Shown: positions 49,195-60,308, numbered from the stretch's first letter. The stretch is DNA of 64,000 nucleotides from Dendrocalamus latiflorus (GCA_017311315.1 CM029666.1:8059414-8123413); one strand, 5' to 3'. Notes: generated by a model from the sequence alone, not told the origin. Numbers and translations are program-made.

Positions 49195-49712
49195 CTTGCG
49201 TCGCGAACATCGCCACGCGTGCGGTGACTTGAGATCTCGCGATGCGGTCTTGCGCTGTAAAGGTGCCTATACCGTGCGACCCGCCTCGGTGCGCACGGGG
49301 CACGTGGCGGCTTATGACTGGTGCGCGGCGGGATGTGGACGGTTGCGTGCTCGCGGCCGCTCGCCTCTTCCCTAGGCAAGGGGGACACGGGGCGGGCGAC
49401 GAATGGCGCAGCGCCGATGCTGTTGTGATCCCCTGGCCCATTAGTCCGGCTTTAATAGCGGCTAGGGAGCGTCGTGCTGTGACGACCCTTGGCGCTCGTG
49501 GTCGTGGCCTTTCAGCTTTGGGTATGGGGAACAGCGCTGGACAGGCGTTTGTACGACTGCGGTCGCGTCCCGCACGCGGGCCGTCGCGACGCTTTGGTAC
49601 TGGGGCGAGGTGGCTTAAAGTAGCCCCCGCAGTTGTACGCCCCCTTCTTGCTTGCGCCGCCTTCCATACTCGCGTAGTATTTTTTGCCGCTGGCCTCCTT
49701 CCCGAAGAAGCA

Positions 49713-52700
49713 ATGGTGTCTGATGGCAAGCGTGGTCAGGCGGGTGGTGTCTGCGGCATTCGCCGGCGGTCTTCGCTGTTGGAGGTGAAATACACGCTCC
49801 AAGAGCGTGACCCGGCGGCGGCGGACAAGGAGTGGTTGGTGGGGGAGGAGGAAGGCACGTTCTCCGGCGAGCTAGGCCCCTCACTCGTGACCGAGAAGAC
49901 GATCCAAGAGCTTCTGCGCGCGGGGAAGTTGTCCGAGCGCCAGGAGGTGCGATTGCCCGCCGCCGATGAGACGGAACCGCATCCCGAGAGGTCGGAGGCG
50001 GTTGTGTTCGTTGCCTTTTTCGACGCGGGGCTCCGCATCCCCGTGGCGGCTATCGTGGGCGACGTGCTGCGGACCTTCGGGCTGGAGCTGGCGCAACTGA
50101 CTCCGAACGCCGTGGCCCTGCTTGCGGTGTACAGCTGGGCCTTGCGCTCGGGGGCGTGTTGGCCCAGCGCCTCGCTGTTCGCCTATCTTCACGAGGCACG
50201 GTGCCAGCCCAAGGACCGGAAGGACGGGACGCTGTCGAGCTTCGGTAGCGTCACCTTTATTCTGCGTCCGTCGTGCAAGAAGCTCTTCCGTGCGAGCTCG
50301 ACTCGCGGGAAGTGGGAGTCTTGCTGGATGAAGCGGTGGTTCTACCACCGTGTGGAGAGCGGGAGCGGCCTTGAGTGCACAGGCCGATCGATCGCGTTCA
50401 AGCCCTCGCCCGGCCGGACGCTCGGTGACGAGGACAGACGGAGGGCTCGGCGGCTCGTAGGCGTGGCCGCCCGCCTCAACATGCGCGACCTCGCCGAAGA
50501 GTACGTGATGTACGGCGTGGCCCCGCTTGCCTGCGACTGGCGTCTTGCCGCCGAGAGGCGCCGAGACGACAATATTTCACCATCGATCTGCTTGCTGCCG
50601 GCACCCTCCAGTCTTCGTAAGCCGCGACCGCGTCTCTCCTTTGTTCACGCGAAATGCGCTATATGCTGATGCTATCTCTGTTGCTGCAGGGATTTGCTTG
50701 GAGGAGGCGGAGCAAGCCGCGCGCGTATTCCTAGGGCCGTACACCGGCAGGGAGCACGAGCAGTGCGCGTTTGCTATCGCCGAGGCGGGGCTGGGGCGAA
50801 TAAACCGCGTGTGCGAGGCCCTGGGCCTTGCCGTGCCGGACCGTGCCGCTCCCGACGACGGTGCGGCGAAGAAGAAGAAGGCGCCGTCTCGGAAGAGGGG
50901 CCGCAGCGGGGCGCCTGCCGCGCTTGGCGCGGCAGCTGCTACTGCTGCTGCTAGTGCTCTCGAGGGCGCGGCGGACGCGGAGTCGGACTCGGCGAGGTAT
51001 GCCGATTCAGGCTTGGGTGGCGCGGACGCCGAAGGCGAGGTATCTTCGGCGAGCGCCCCTGACGGCAGGTTTGCTACGAGCAGCCGGAGGGGGGAAGTCT
51101 TGCCGCCCACCGAAGTCGCCGAGGCGGAACCCGTGCGGACCGGCGATGCTGAGGTGGAGCCTCCGGCCGTGGCCGCTGTGGTGCCGGAGGCGCCATCCAC
51201 GGGGGCGCACGGAGCCATGCTGCCTTTACCGACAGCGGCAGAAAACGCGGTGCCCCCTGCGACAATTGCCACCGCGGAACGTTCGGCCCCGGGCACTGCA
51301 ACCGTGGGGGCTTCCCCAGCCGCGACTGCTGGGGCAGTATCGCTGCTGGCTGCCCCGGCTAAACGGCCGTGTGTGCGGCCGGAGCTCCACCGGACACCGC
51401 GGGGATTCGTCGTGGCCACGGGCGTCAGAAGCTTGTGGGACTCCAGTGCAAATGCCGGAGACCCTGCGGCATATGCGCCTTCCGCCCCTCTGGCCACGAC
51501 GCCCGTCGCGCAGGGACAGCCGTCACCTGCCCCGAACGCAGAGGCTTCTGCCCGCGGCGGGACCATTCCTTCTGCTACCGAAGGTAGGGTGGCTTAGCTT
51601 ACTCTGGTGTATTCTTTCATGCCTTGCGGTGCTCACCTGCAACCTTGTTTGCAGCGCTGCTCATTCCGGAGGGGGAGCACCTGGCGGACCACAGGACCTC
51701 CGCGCGCGTAAGCCCCGCGGACTTCGTGCCGCCCCCAGAGACGCTGAGGGCGTGGCGCGGGATTGTGAATGACGCGGCCACCAGCGTCGACCCGCAAGTG
51801 CTGCAGGCCTATGGGGCAGGGCGCCTCGAAGACGCCTTCGAGGTGTCTGGGGTGAGGGTAAGTACTCATGCGACAACGCCTGTGCTGGCTGATCTTGCTA
51901 AGTCTTTCCCATCTGCAGACACTTGTGCTGGGGTAGGCCTTGCAAACGGCCTATGCTCGTGGCCGGAAGGCGCTCGAGGATAGGCTGCGGGCCGCCGAGG
52001 AGGAGCTACGTGAAGCTTCTGAAGCCCGCTCTGCCCAGGACGCCCGCATCCGCCAGCTGGAGATGGAATGCGCCGAAGCGAGGGCACACGCCGAGGGACT
52101 TGCTGCGTCGGCGCGGGAGTCGGCCGCGGAAGCTGCGCAACAGAAGTTTGCGGCGGAGCGCGACGGGCTCCTGGAACAGGTCGCCTCGCTAGAGAAGGAA
52201 AAAGGCGAGCTTGCCTTGACTCTAGCGGAGCGTAACCAGACGCTTGGCGACGCCTCGGTGGTTGCATGGGATGCCCTGCAAATGCTGGAAGTCCACCTCC
52301 AAAGGCTTGTGGCTGGAGTGCCGGACCACGCCTTCGGCCCGGAGGAGTTGCCGCGGGCTCTTCGCTGGATCCATGACGCCGCCGATGTTGTGCGCGGGGC
52401 TGCGACGACCTTTGGCGACCACTGTGCCTATGTGGCGTCGTGCCTGGTGTGCGCCCTCCTTCGGCACCGTGGTTGCACGCACATCGCCGAGCTGGAGAAC
52501 CCTCAGCTGGAGATGCCCGGCGGGGCCGGAGTGATGTCCGGTGAAGTCCGTGCCGTTCGCGGTCCCGTCGAATGCTTCTACGAGCGCATCTGGGACTACA
52601 CCGGGATAGCCGCCACGGAGGACGAGCTTCGGAAGTCCCTTTGTGGTGGGGGGAGCCTCGGCCAATTTCTGGATGAAGTCCCGCGGCGCGACGAGGGCGG

Positions 52701-52785
52701 CGCTGAGGTCCCGCGGCGCGACGAGGGTGTCGTGGAGGCCTCCGAAGAGGCCGAAGGCTCACAGGTGCGGCGCCAACGTGGCTAG
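49713..52785 (+). CDS. Antisense, four-exon gene inside the gypsy element (putative gypsy-type transposon domain, coiled-coil C-terminus)
   Basis: Exons are 49713-50616, 50690-51583, 51655-51857 and 51937-52785. All introns are short (71-79 bp) with GT-AG ends, and the phases (1, 1, 0) join to give 949 residues without a stop. Exon 1 (residues 1-301) has the conserved block EKTIQELL...VFVAFFDAGLRIPV...GLELAQLTPNAVALL...FYHRVESG, which I associate with the plant putative gypsy-type transposon domain (PF04195). Exon 2 is Ala/Pro-rich with a basic KKKKAPSRKRGRSG signal. Exon 4 starts with a coiled coil (RKALEDRLRAAEEELREASEA) and ends with a duplicated EVPRRDEGG motif. An AATAAA lies 41 bp after the stop. 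Function is unknown. An upstream start in the same frame (49242) is possible. Confidence 0.78.
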
Positions 52786-52825
52786 GTGTGGGCGTGCGTT
52801 GTAGCGTCTGCCCCTGAATTGAATG

Positions 52826-52831
52826 AATAAA
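52826..52831 (+). terminator. Polyadenylation signal of the antisense gene
   Basis: AATAAA lies 41 bp after the exon 4 stop, on the same strand as the antisense gene and opposite to the retroelement. Confidence 0.6.
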
Positions 52832-53272
52832 GTGCGTGTTTGCTTCACGAACTGATTACTTGCCTTCATCTCGGGCAGCTTCCTTGCTGGGGGGGCGACT
52901 GCTCGCGTCTGGCCTTGCGACCCGGCGGCGCCTTCGATGCTGGCAAAGGGCCGAGGAGTCGTTGAACTTTTGGGCAAGCCGGCCTTCTTCGAGCGAGGCC
53001 CCAGCTTTAGCGCGCATTAAGGACGAGCCCGCGGGATAGCGGCTTAGAACGGCAAGGATGCTGCCGGACCTTTGTACTTGTGTGATTTTTCCGATATGCA
53101 AATTTTCTGTCATCTTAAGATATGCGATGTGTGTTGATGCCGCTTCGGGTTCACCGGTACGCCACATGCTGCGTGGGGACGGGCTCTCCACGCTCAACGC
53201 GCGCCGTTGGTGAAGTATTCGCGCAAGGGTTCCTTAGAACGGCGCTTGCGGGGGCAGTCCTTGGCGCCTCAC

Positions 53273-53560
53273 CTTTTTACCGTCCATAGACGGGCGGGTG
53301 CGGAGGCGGGCCTCGACGCTTCGCCTTTTTATAGTCCGTAGACTGGCACGTGCGGAGGCGGACCTCGACGCTTCGCCTTTTTATAGTCCGTAGACTGGCG
53401 CGTGCGGAGGCGGACCTCGACGCTTCGCCTTTTTATAGTCCGTAGACTGGCGCGTGCGGAGGCGGACCTCGACGCTTCACCTTTTTATAGTCCGTGGACT
53501 GGCGTGTGCGGAGGCGGACCTTAGCAGTTCGCCTTTTTATAGTCCGTAGACTGGCGCGGG
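53273..53560. repeat. Tandem array of about five 52-bp units
   Basis: The unit contains TTCGCCTTTTTATAGTCCGT, AGACTGGCGCGTGCGGAGGC and GGACCTCGACGC. Confidence 0.93.
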
Positions 53561-53834
53561 CGAGGGTGGAAGTGCGCGCACGTTCCGCTCCTCTTGCTCC
53601 TCATGGCGGGGGTAGCCTCTGGCGCGCTGTGTCTTCGTCAACGCGCGCTGCGCTCACCTCCCGCAGTACGCAAGGGTGAGCTTCGCTCCGCTGCGATTAA
53701 TACTCGTGTCCTCCGCCCGCGTTGCGAAACGCGTGGGGGGCCTCCGTAGCCGTATTTATGCTCCGCAGGGTATGCACAGGGACGAGGTTCCCGGCATGCG
53801 CGGAATCAGCGTCTTGTTTAGACTCCGTAGAGTG

Positions 53835-54360
53835 CGCAGGGGGAACATCCGCGTCTTATTTAGAGTCCGTGGACTAGGGCGTGCGGAGGCGGACCTCGAT
53901 GCTACGACTTCCTTTATAGTCCGGAGACTCGCGCGTGCGGAGGCAGACCTCGACGCTACGTCTTATTTAGAGTCCGTGGACTAGCGCGTGCGGAGGCGGA
54001 CCTCGACGCTACGTCTTATTTAGAGTCCGTGGACTAGCGCGTGCGGAGGCGGACCTCGACGCTACGACTTCCTTTATAGTCCGGAGACTCGCGCGTGCGG
54101 AGGCAGACCTCGACGCTACGTCTTATTTAGAGTCCGTGGACTAGTGCGTGCGGAGGCGGACCTCGACGCTACGACTTCCTTTATAGTCCGGAGACTCGCG
54201 CGTGCGGAGGCAGACCTCGACGCTACGTCTTATTTAGAGTCCGTGGACTAGTGCGTGCGGAGGCGGACCTCGACGCTACGACTTCCTTTATAGTCCGGAG
54301 ACTCGCGCGTGCGGAGGCAGACCTCGACGCTACGTCTTATTTAGAGTCCGTGGACTGGTG
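53835..54360. repeat. Tandem array alternating 53- and 54-bp unit types
   Basis: Two related unit types alternate: TACGTCTTATTTAGAGTCCG with TGGACTAG, and TACGACTTCCTTTATAGTCC with GGAGACTCG. Both end GCGTGCGGAGGC(G/A)GACCTCGACGC. They share this core with the 52-bp array upstream, so a higher-order repeat of about 107 bp has formed. Confidence 0.92.
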
Positions 54361-54384
54361 CGCGCGAGGGCGTCCCCCCGTTGC

Positions 54385-54945
54385 GTCTTTTGTTTATACT
54401 CAGGCCCGTCACCTTTGGCTACGGCGAGTGCACACGCGAACGTGCGACTTCGATTTATACTCAGTCTCGTACCCCTGGCTACGGCGAGTGCACACGCGAA
54501 CGTGCGTCTTTTGTTTATACTCAGGCCCGTCACCTTTGGCTACGGCGAGTGCACACGCGAACGTGCGACTTCGATTTATACTCAGTCCCGTACCCCTGGC
54601 TACGGCGAGTGCACACGCGAACGTGCGTCTTTTGTTTATACTCCGGTCCGTCACCTTTGGCTACGGCGAGTGCACACGCGAACGTGCGACTTCGGTTTAT
54701 ACTCAGTCCCGTACCCCTGGCTACGGCGAGTGCACACGCGAACGTGCGTCTTTGTTTATACTCAGGCCCGTCACCTTTGGCTACGGCGAGTGCACACGCG
54801 AACGTGCGACTTCGGTTTATACTCAGTCCCGTACCCCTGGCTACGGCGAGTGCACACGCGAACGTGCGTCTTTGTTTATACTCAGGCCCGTCACCTTTGG
54901 CTACGGCGAGTGCACACGCGAACGTGCGACTTCGATTTATACTCC
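54385..54945. repeat. Tandem array of about 120-bp dimeric units
   Basis: The roughly 60-bp monomer GGCTACGGCGAGTGCACACG, CGAACGTGCG, T-rich spacer, TTTATACTCAG occurs about nine times. Two spacer versions (CCCGTCACCTTT and CCCGTACCCCT) alternate, which gives a dimeric higher-order unit. Long open frames across it only translate the repeat. Confidence 0.95.
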
Positions 54946-55243
54946 GGGAACGCGCGCGCTGGCCAAGCCTGCGCGCGCCTCCCCCTCGTAAAGGATTGTT
55001 GGCAAACGTCGATCTGCATTACATCCCCGTTTGTGCAGGTAAGCAATTACAAGGGGTGGATATACTAACCGTTTGTCCTTGGTGCGGCCAAAGCCTCTAG
55101 TCGCTAGACATCTGCAGGGTGCCTGGCATCTGAATGGCCCCGTGGACCCCCGCGTTGTGACGCCAGCTCTAAGAGCGCCGTTGGGCTTCGCGACGCGGGT
55201 GCCTGGCACCTGGCTCGATGCGCCGGGCCATATCCTGGTCGCC

Positions 55244-57559
55244 TCAGACGGTGATGATGGTCCGGGGACCCGGGATCTTCATGCATAGATAGCCGTGATG
55301 TGGTACCGCGCCGAAGGAGTTGAGGATTGGGCGCCCTAATATGGCATTGTAGGGGTACGGAAGGTCAACCACGTCGAAGGTGGCATCTTCGGCCCGCACA
55401 TTGTTATCTTGACCGAAGGAGACTTGAAGACCTATTTGGCCCAGCGCCCACAGGGGCTGTCCCCCGAAGCCCTGCAGTGGGATTCCTGAGGGCCCTAGGC
55501 GGCTTCGAGGGATCCCCATCTGGTCGAAGGCCGCCGCAAACAATATGTTCGCGGAGCTACCGTCGTCCACCAAGGCACGCCCCACGTCGCATCCCGCGAT
55601 AGTGACCCGGATGACCAAGGGGTCCTGATGAGGGAAGTCCACGCCTTGGGCACCATCGGGTGTGAATGTGACTTCGTGCTGCGCCCAGTCCGGCAGTGCT
55701 TGCGCTGGGTATGCCGCCACGTGATGTAGTCTTTGCGCATAGGCCTTCTGCTGGCGTGCCGAGGCGAATTCCAGCGCAGAGCCTCCGGATATGACGTTAA
55801 TGACTCTGCGGTGGGTTGCCTCCGGGGCCTGCAGCGACAGGAGGCCCTCCCGAGGCTGCTGTACGTGAGCTTGGATCCGTAAGGGGCCTTCCTGGGGTTG
55901 CATCCCTTGCGCCTGTACCTGCATGGGGGCCTCGTATGGGAATTGGACGTGGGCCACCGCAGGCGGACGTGTCTCCGGGTTCCTGTCCCTAGCGACGCTA
56001 TCGCGGAGCGCCGCGATGGAGGTGCAGGTGCGGGTATCGTGGTTGCCGCGGCCGTGGACTACGCACCAGAGTCCCTGGTGCTGGTCGTCGTAATCTCCAC
56101 AACTTTTATCGTCGCGGCCCCGGCCACGGCCGCGCCCCCAGCCTCGGCGCCCCCGACCGCCCCGGCCCGCGGGAGCGCCCTCGTCGGAGCCGCCTTCAAT
56201 GTCGAGGACGTACCGGTTTTGCCTCGACCTCTGCTAGTCGCGCTTGGGCCGATCGAACGACTCCTTGTGCGAGGCGTCCCTGCGGTCAGGCGTATCCCTG
56301 GACGACTCCTGCTTACGTTTTCCCTTCGAAGAACCGTCCTTCGGCGGATCTTCGGCTTTTGCCGAGGCTCCGGCCCGGTTGGTGTCGGAGTCGTCACCTT
56401 GCCTTCGCCGCGCGTCCTCTTCCGCCCTGGCGTATTCCTCCATTTTGTCGAAGAGCTTCGCCACCGTCTTGATTGGCTTTCGCGCATTATACTCGGCCAT
56501 CTGGCCCGGACGAAGGCCCTGTATGGCTGCATTAACGATGGTGGTTTCATTAACGTCATTCACTTGGCATCGAATCTTGGCGAAGCGTTTGAAGTAGTCC
56601 CGGAGCTTCTCCGAGGGTTTTTGCTTCACAGCGAAGAGTTGGTTCGCGTCGACTCGCTCGACATAGTTTCCTTGGAAGTTGTTGTGAAGGCGGTCGCGAA
56701 GCTGCTCCCACGCGTAGATGGAGCATGGCTCTATGGTAAAGAACCAAGAGAGCGCCACTCCTTGTAGCGCGAGAGGGAGTCCCTTCGCCTTCGTGGTGTC
56801 GTCTCCGCCCGCGGCTTCGATCGCGGTTTCGTACACGCGCACGAACTCGCGGGGGTCCATGTCGCCTTTGTACGGGTCGATGGCGCTAGGAAACTTGAAG
56901 TCTTCAGGCCATACCGCCTGCTGCAGCCCTGCCAAAAGCGGGGACTCCGGATCTACGCGCCGCAGCGGCGCACGGCTAGACGTGGGGGCTTCGCGACTGT
57001 CCGCCCTCTCCGGCGTGGGCTCGGGCGCGATTACTGGCGCGGCCTGCTGGCTCCGAGCCACTTTCATATCGCGGACGGCTCCGCAAAGGTCCCCTATCTC
57101 CCGCTGGAACGCGTTGAGGGCTGCTAGTATGGCGCTTTCCACCGCAGGCGCTGTCGGGGCCGCCGGAACACCCAGCGGACGGGTCGGTGCAGGGACCATC
57201 GCTTCACGATCTCCAGATCCGCCGGATGCTTCATTGCGGCTACCCCCGGCCGCCTGATCCGTGCTGCCGGCAAGGGTGGCGGGGGCTGTCGTTGTAGTGC
57301 CAGCGACGAGGTTGGGTGTCGTTGTAGCGGCGCTGGCGGGGTCGGTCGCTGTGGTGCCAGCGACGGGGTTGGGTGTCGTTGTAGCGGCGCTGGCGGGGTC
57401 GGTCGCTGTAGTGCGAGCGACGACGTCCGCGACCACTACGCCTGCGCCGCCGCCAGCTCCTTCGGCGGCCGATGCCGAAGCCCTGGTATTCACGCGCCGC
57501 TCCGACCCAGCCGTCTTCTTTCCCTTCGCCGCCGCTGATGAAGCTTTTTTCGGTGCCAT
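55244..57559 (-). CDS. Gag-protease reading of the non-autonomous gypsy element, with one in-frame TAG
   Basis: Gag opens MAPKKASSAAAKGKK at 57559. Ala/Thr-rich repeats (residues about 35-90) precede the retrotransposon Gag domain (about 220-330; FPSAIDPYKGDMDPREFVRVYE, WFFTIEPCSIYAWEQLRDRL, LRDYFKRFAKIR). A basic tail runs to a TAG at 56236-56234. The same frame then continues without another stop through an Arg/Gly-rich segment, a knuckle-like CVVHGRGNHDTRTC, and an aspartic protease with VDDGSSANILF and the late NAILGRPILN, ending at 55244. That is 771 codons including the TAG. The TAG could be a simple nonsense change or a readthrough site. No RT follows. Confidence 0.82.
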
Positions 57560-57613
57560 CCTTCTTCTTTGGTCTTCGGGCTTGTCCCTGTCCTCCCCAT
57601 GGATGGTGCCAAC

Positions 57614-57860
57614 TATTGTGGCTACAGGCCAAACAGAGAGAGAGATGGTAGTGGAGAGTGATGGAGATGAGTATAATGGCTTGCCCCCTCCCCATGGCCT
57701 GTATTCATATATATATACACATGAGGAGTGCTTTTACAGTTATACCCTTACATCTGGTTATCCCCTCTTGGGGCAGTTATGTCATTACACATGGCCTACT
57801 CTGGGCCTTATAATCTCCTACCAGGCCTGCTGGGTTTAGGTGGGGGCCACCCCTACGACA
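57614..57860 (-). repeat. 5' LTR of the non-autonomous gypsy element
   Basis: This 247-bp copy matches 47615-47863. Its inner plus-strand end begins TA in place of TG, which breaks the canonical LTR terminus. A TTGGCACC string on minus just inside the LTR may be the primer-binding site. Confidence 0.9.
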
Positions 57861-57865
57861 AGAAT

Positions 57866-58412
57866 ATTTCAATTCTCTTAAGTTCTTTCAAAATAATTGG
57901 TTGGAATAGGTTCTTAAGGTCATGATCTAGTCTTGGTTGGGGTGCTCAGTTTGGCGATGGCTTATGGCTTTTTTCACTATAGTTGGTTTATTTGGCGTAA
58001 TTAAATTTAAAAATTTTAAAAATAGAAAAAATAGGTTAGCCCATCACGGACAATGTGAAGGAATACAAAAAAAGAAAAGACAAAAAAAGCCCAAAAAACC
58101 ATAAACTAAAAACTAAAAAAAGACAAAATTAAGAAATAGTGAATTAAAAGCAGAAGTCAGAAGCTATCATTGAAACAAGTGGGGCCTTAAGTTTCAACTC
58201 TTTTGGATCTACGGATCAAAACTTACATAGATTTTTGGATTTGAAATAGTGTTATTTTTTACTGTTCACTGGGCTGAATTTACTGTAGCACAAAGTATTT
58301 TCGGTTACTTAATCTTCATAATTTGTTATAGCTATTGGAGTTAACAATCATCGAATACTTGGGGAAAATTTGAATGCACCATTCACCCCACTCTGTTGCC
58401 GTACTAGTCCTA
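57866..58412. other. Flank of the gypsy element, including T-rich repeat copy C
   Basis: 57975-58200 is the inverted copy of the repeat seen at 20830 and 34300. The rest may be the LTR of the old copia element whose gag remnant follows. No gene is supported. Confidence 0.5.
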
Positions 58413-58800
58413 CAAGTGGTATTATAGCCCGGTTAGCACTTTTCGTAGATTTTAACCGATCTTAGGAGCCATAGCATCATACAAGTATTCAACCCAGCCA
58501 CCTATTTTTCATGGAATTGATATCTCTTATTGGAAGGCTCATATACAATCTTACACTGAGGCCTAAGGGCACATAATTTGGATTAGTTCAAGAATTCTTA
58601 TGCTGTGTTGGCCGATGATCAGGTTACACTGGATGTAGAGGCAAACAACAAGGCTACCAATTTTCTGATTCAAGAGCTTAGTTGAAATAAATTTGAGAGG
58701 ATTACTCACTTGAAGTCTGATAATGAGATATAGAAGACACTTGTTGACTACTATGATTTGTTCATGTTGATTTGTTCAAACATTACAACCAACAAATTGA
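58413..58800 (+). mobile_element. Copia gag remnant with primer-binding site
   Basis: AGTGGTATTATAGCCC at about 58414 resembles the TGGTATCAGAGC primer site with two changes. About 60 bp later, broken frames spell copia Gag (UBN2-type) pieces: YWKAHIQSY, ADDQVTLDVEANNKATNFLIQELS, and FERITHLKSDNEI followed by a stop. Stops and frame changes show it is dead. Confidence 0.7.
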
Positions 58801-58932
58801 TTTCTTCAAGATTCCCGCTGCAATGCACGAGGTATCATTCTAGTTATTTTGGGTGCAATACAGGCTTGCCATTTAGATCAAGATATATCAGGTGATGTAC
58901 CAAACACATGCATGTACATACGCGCAATAATA

Positions 58933-59190
58933 TATTCTCTCTATCTCGTAATATAAGTTCAAAACCCATCATACGTATAGACTAAGAAGACACTAAATAT
59001 AAGAAAAAAGTAATGTTATTGGACCATACATACCCTTATTAAATGACATACTATAACTATCTATCGACTCTTTCAGTATTAAAAGAGGGGAAATATTACA
59101 GTAACTACACTTTTAATCTTCGTAATAGATTTGTATTATGAAATGACACTTCTCTAGGATAGGAACTTATATTACAGGGCGGAGTAAGTA
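58933..59190. mobile_element. Stowaway-like MITE
   Basis: The left end TCTCTCTATCTCGTAATATA is mirrored by ATATTACAGGGCGGAGTAAG at the right end. The inner GTAATATAAGTTC inverted repeat is perfect over about 11 bp, and TA dinucleotides flank the element. This matches the tourist/stowaway style of small Tc1/mariner MITEs in grasses. Confidence 0.75.
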
Positions 59191-60106
59191 TAACTCATGA
59201 TACTAGGGATAAACGAATCATTAGATGTAAATCATGCGTGCACATATCACACTACTACAAAAGAGGCTAAACTGGACGCTTACATCATAGACGGTTCCTA
59301 GGAATCGTCTGTGCTGTAAGTATCATAGACGGTTCATACGAATAACCGTCTGTGCTATTTTCACAGACTGTTATTTATATGAACCGTCTGTGATAATACA
59401 AGACATCACAGACAGTTCTGATCAAAAACCGTCTGTGAATTACCATATGTGATAATAGTAGACTTCACAGACGGTTTGTATTAAAAACCGTCTGTGATAA
59501 TGAAGTTATCACAGACGGTTTGCATTAAAAACCGTCTGCCATATGTTTCCCACCTCGTAATCTCTCAAAATTTCATAATCTCCCACCTGAGTCCGAGTAT
59601 GATTCAGTTTTAAGACATCTTTAATAAAACAGACATAACTTTTGCATATGGTATCCGTTTTCGACGTTCTTGTACTCGTTGTTGGAAAGCTAACGATGAG
59701 CCCGATTCAAAAAAACTGACCCGCTTGCGTTAGTCACCCTCTAAGACCCTCAAAATCGGCCATCTTTAGCCCCAAAATTGCATTTTAAGTTTTCAATTTC
59801 TGTTTTTTCCAAAATTTTTGATCTTCCCTTTGGAATTTGGGTTTCGCCTCAACTGCACAGTTGTAGATCTCGTCGAAACCTTTCAAACAAGCATATATAA
59901 TCTATATAAAATTTTGGTATTTTATCTTTTGAGACTAGCTATTTATATTGTACCGATATATTGTCTTTGTGACGCCATTATCACCGACTGTTTTTGCGAT
60001 GAACCGCCTGTGATATCTCCTGTTATCATAGACAGCTTTTGTTATGAACCGTCTATGATGTCTCTATCATAGACGATTTGTAATCCGAACGGTCTGTGAT
60101 GTCCCA

Positions 60107-60124
60107 CCACGTCACCGATCCGCG
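60107..60124 (+). promoter_or_regulatory. Histone type I promoter element (hexamer plus reversed octamer)
   Basis: The 18 bases CCACGTCACCGATCCGCG match exactly the plant histone H3/H4 type I element, CCACGTCANCGATCCGCG. This known S-phase element joins the hexamer (ACGTCA) to the reversed octamer (CGCGGATC). A CCAAT-like string and a TTATTAAT box follow at about 60150 and 60210. Confidence 0.88.
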
Positions 60125-60263
60125 GCATATCCCCCAGGATCCCAATCTCACCCGTCCATTCTCTCCGCATCAAACGGCAGGCACCGTTCTTCTCCTCACC
60201 TCTCGCCCCTTATTAATCTCCCCTCCCTACTCGAAGAACCAATACCACCACTACTACTCTAAC

Positions 60264-60308
60264 TTGTTTGTGCGCGGTAAGGGTGGGAAGGGATTCGGCA
60301 AGGGTGAT
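60264..60308 (+). pseudogene. Captured 5' end of a histone H4 gene
   Basis: Reading from 60264 gives L-F-V-RGKGGKGFGKG-D, which matches the first 15 codons of histone H4 (RGKGGKGLGKG core) with about five base changes. The H4 initiator ATG position is TTG, the third codon is changed, and the match stops at 60308 just before a TGA. The fragment lies about 140 bp downstream of the type I element, the spacing of a real H4 promoter, so promoter and start were captured together. Confidence 0.75.

Larger units (their letters stand above)
47615..57860 (-). mobile_element. Non-autonomous gypsy-type LTR element (Gag-protease only) with an antisense gene
   Basis: LTRs of 249 and 247 bp (47615-47863 and 57614-57860) enclose 9.7 kb. 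The target duplication AGAAT lies at 47610-47614 and 57861-57865. In sense (minus) orientation the order is 5' LTR (right), gag, zinc knuckle and protease, 120-bp and 52-54-bp repeat arrays, a four-exon gene on the opposite strand, a 65-bp repeat array, and 3' LTR (left). No RT, RNase H or integrase is present. The LTRs differ by about five substitutions and one TA unit, so the insertion is fairly recent. The layout resembles the large Gag-only gypsy derivatives of grasses. Confidence 0.92.

Noticed and set aside
50577..51566. 329-residue minus-strand open frame in the sense direction of the gypsy element
   Set aside because: It is the complement of the Ala/Pro-rich exon 2 of the antisense gene. 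The plus strand has the splice sites, phases and poly(A) signal.
54251..55100. Three overlapping plus-strand frames of 236-246 residues with YGECTRERA repeats
   Set aside because: They are the tandem array read in each frame. Unit lengths divisible by three keep them open by chance.
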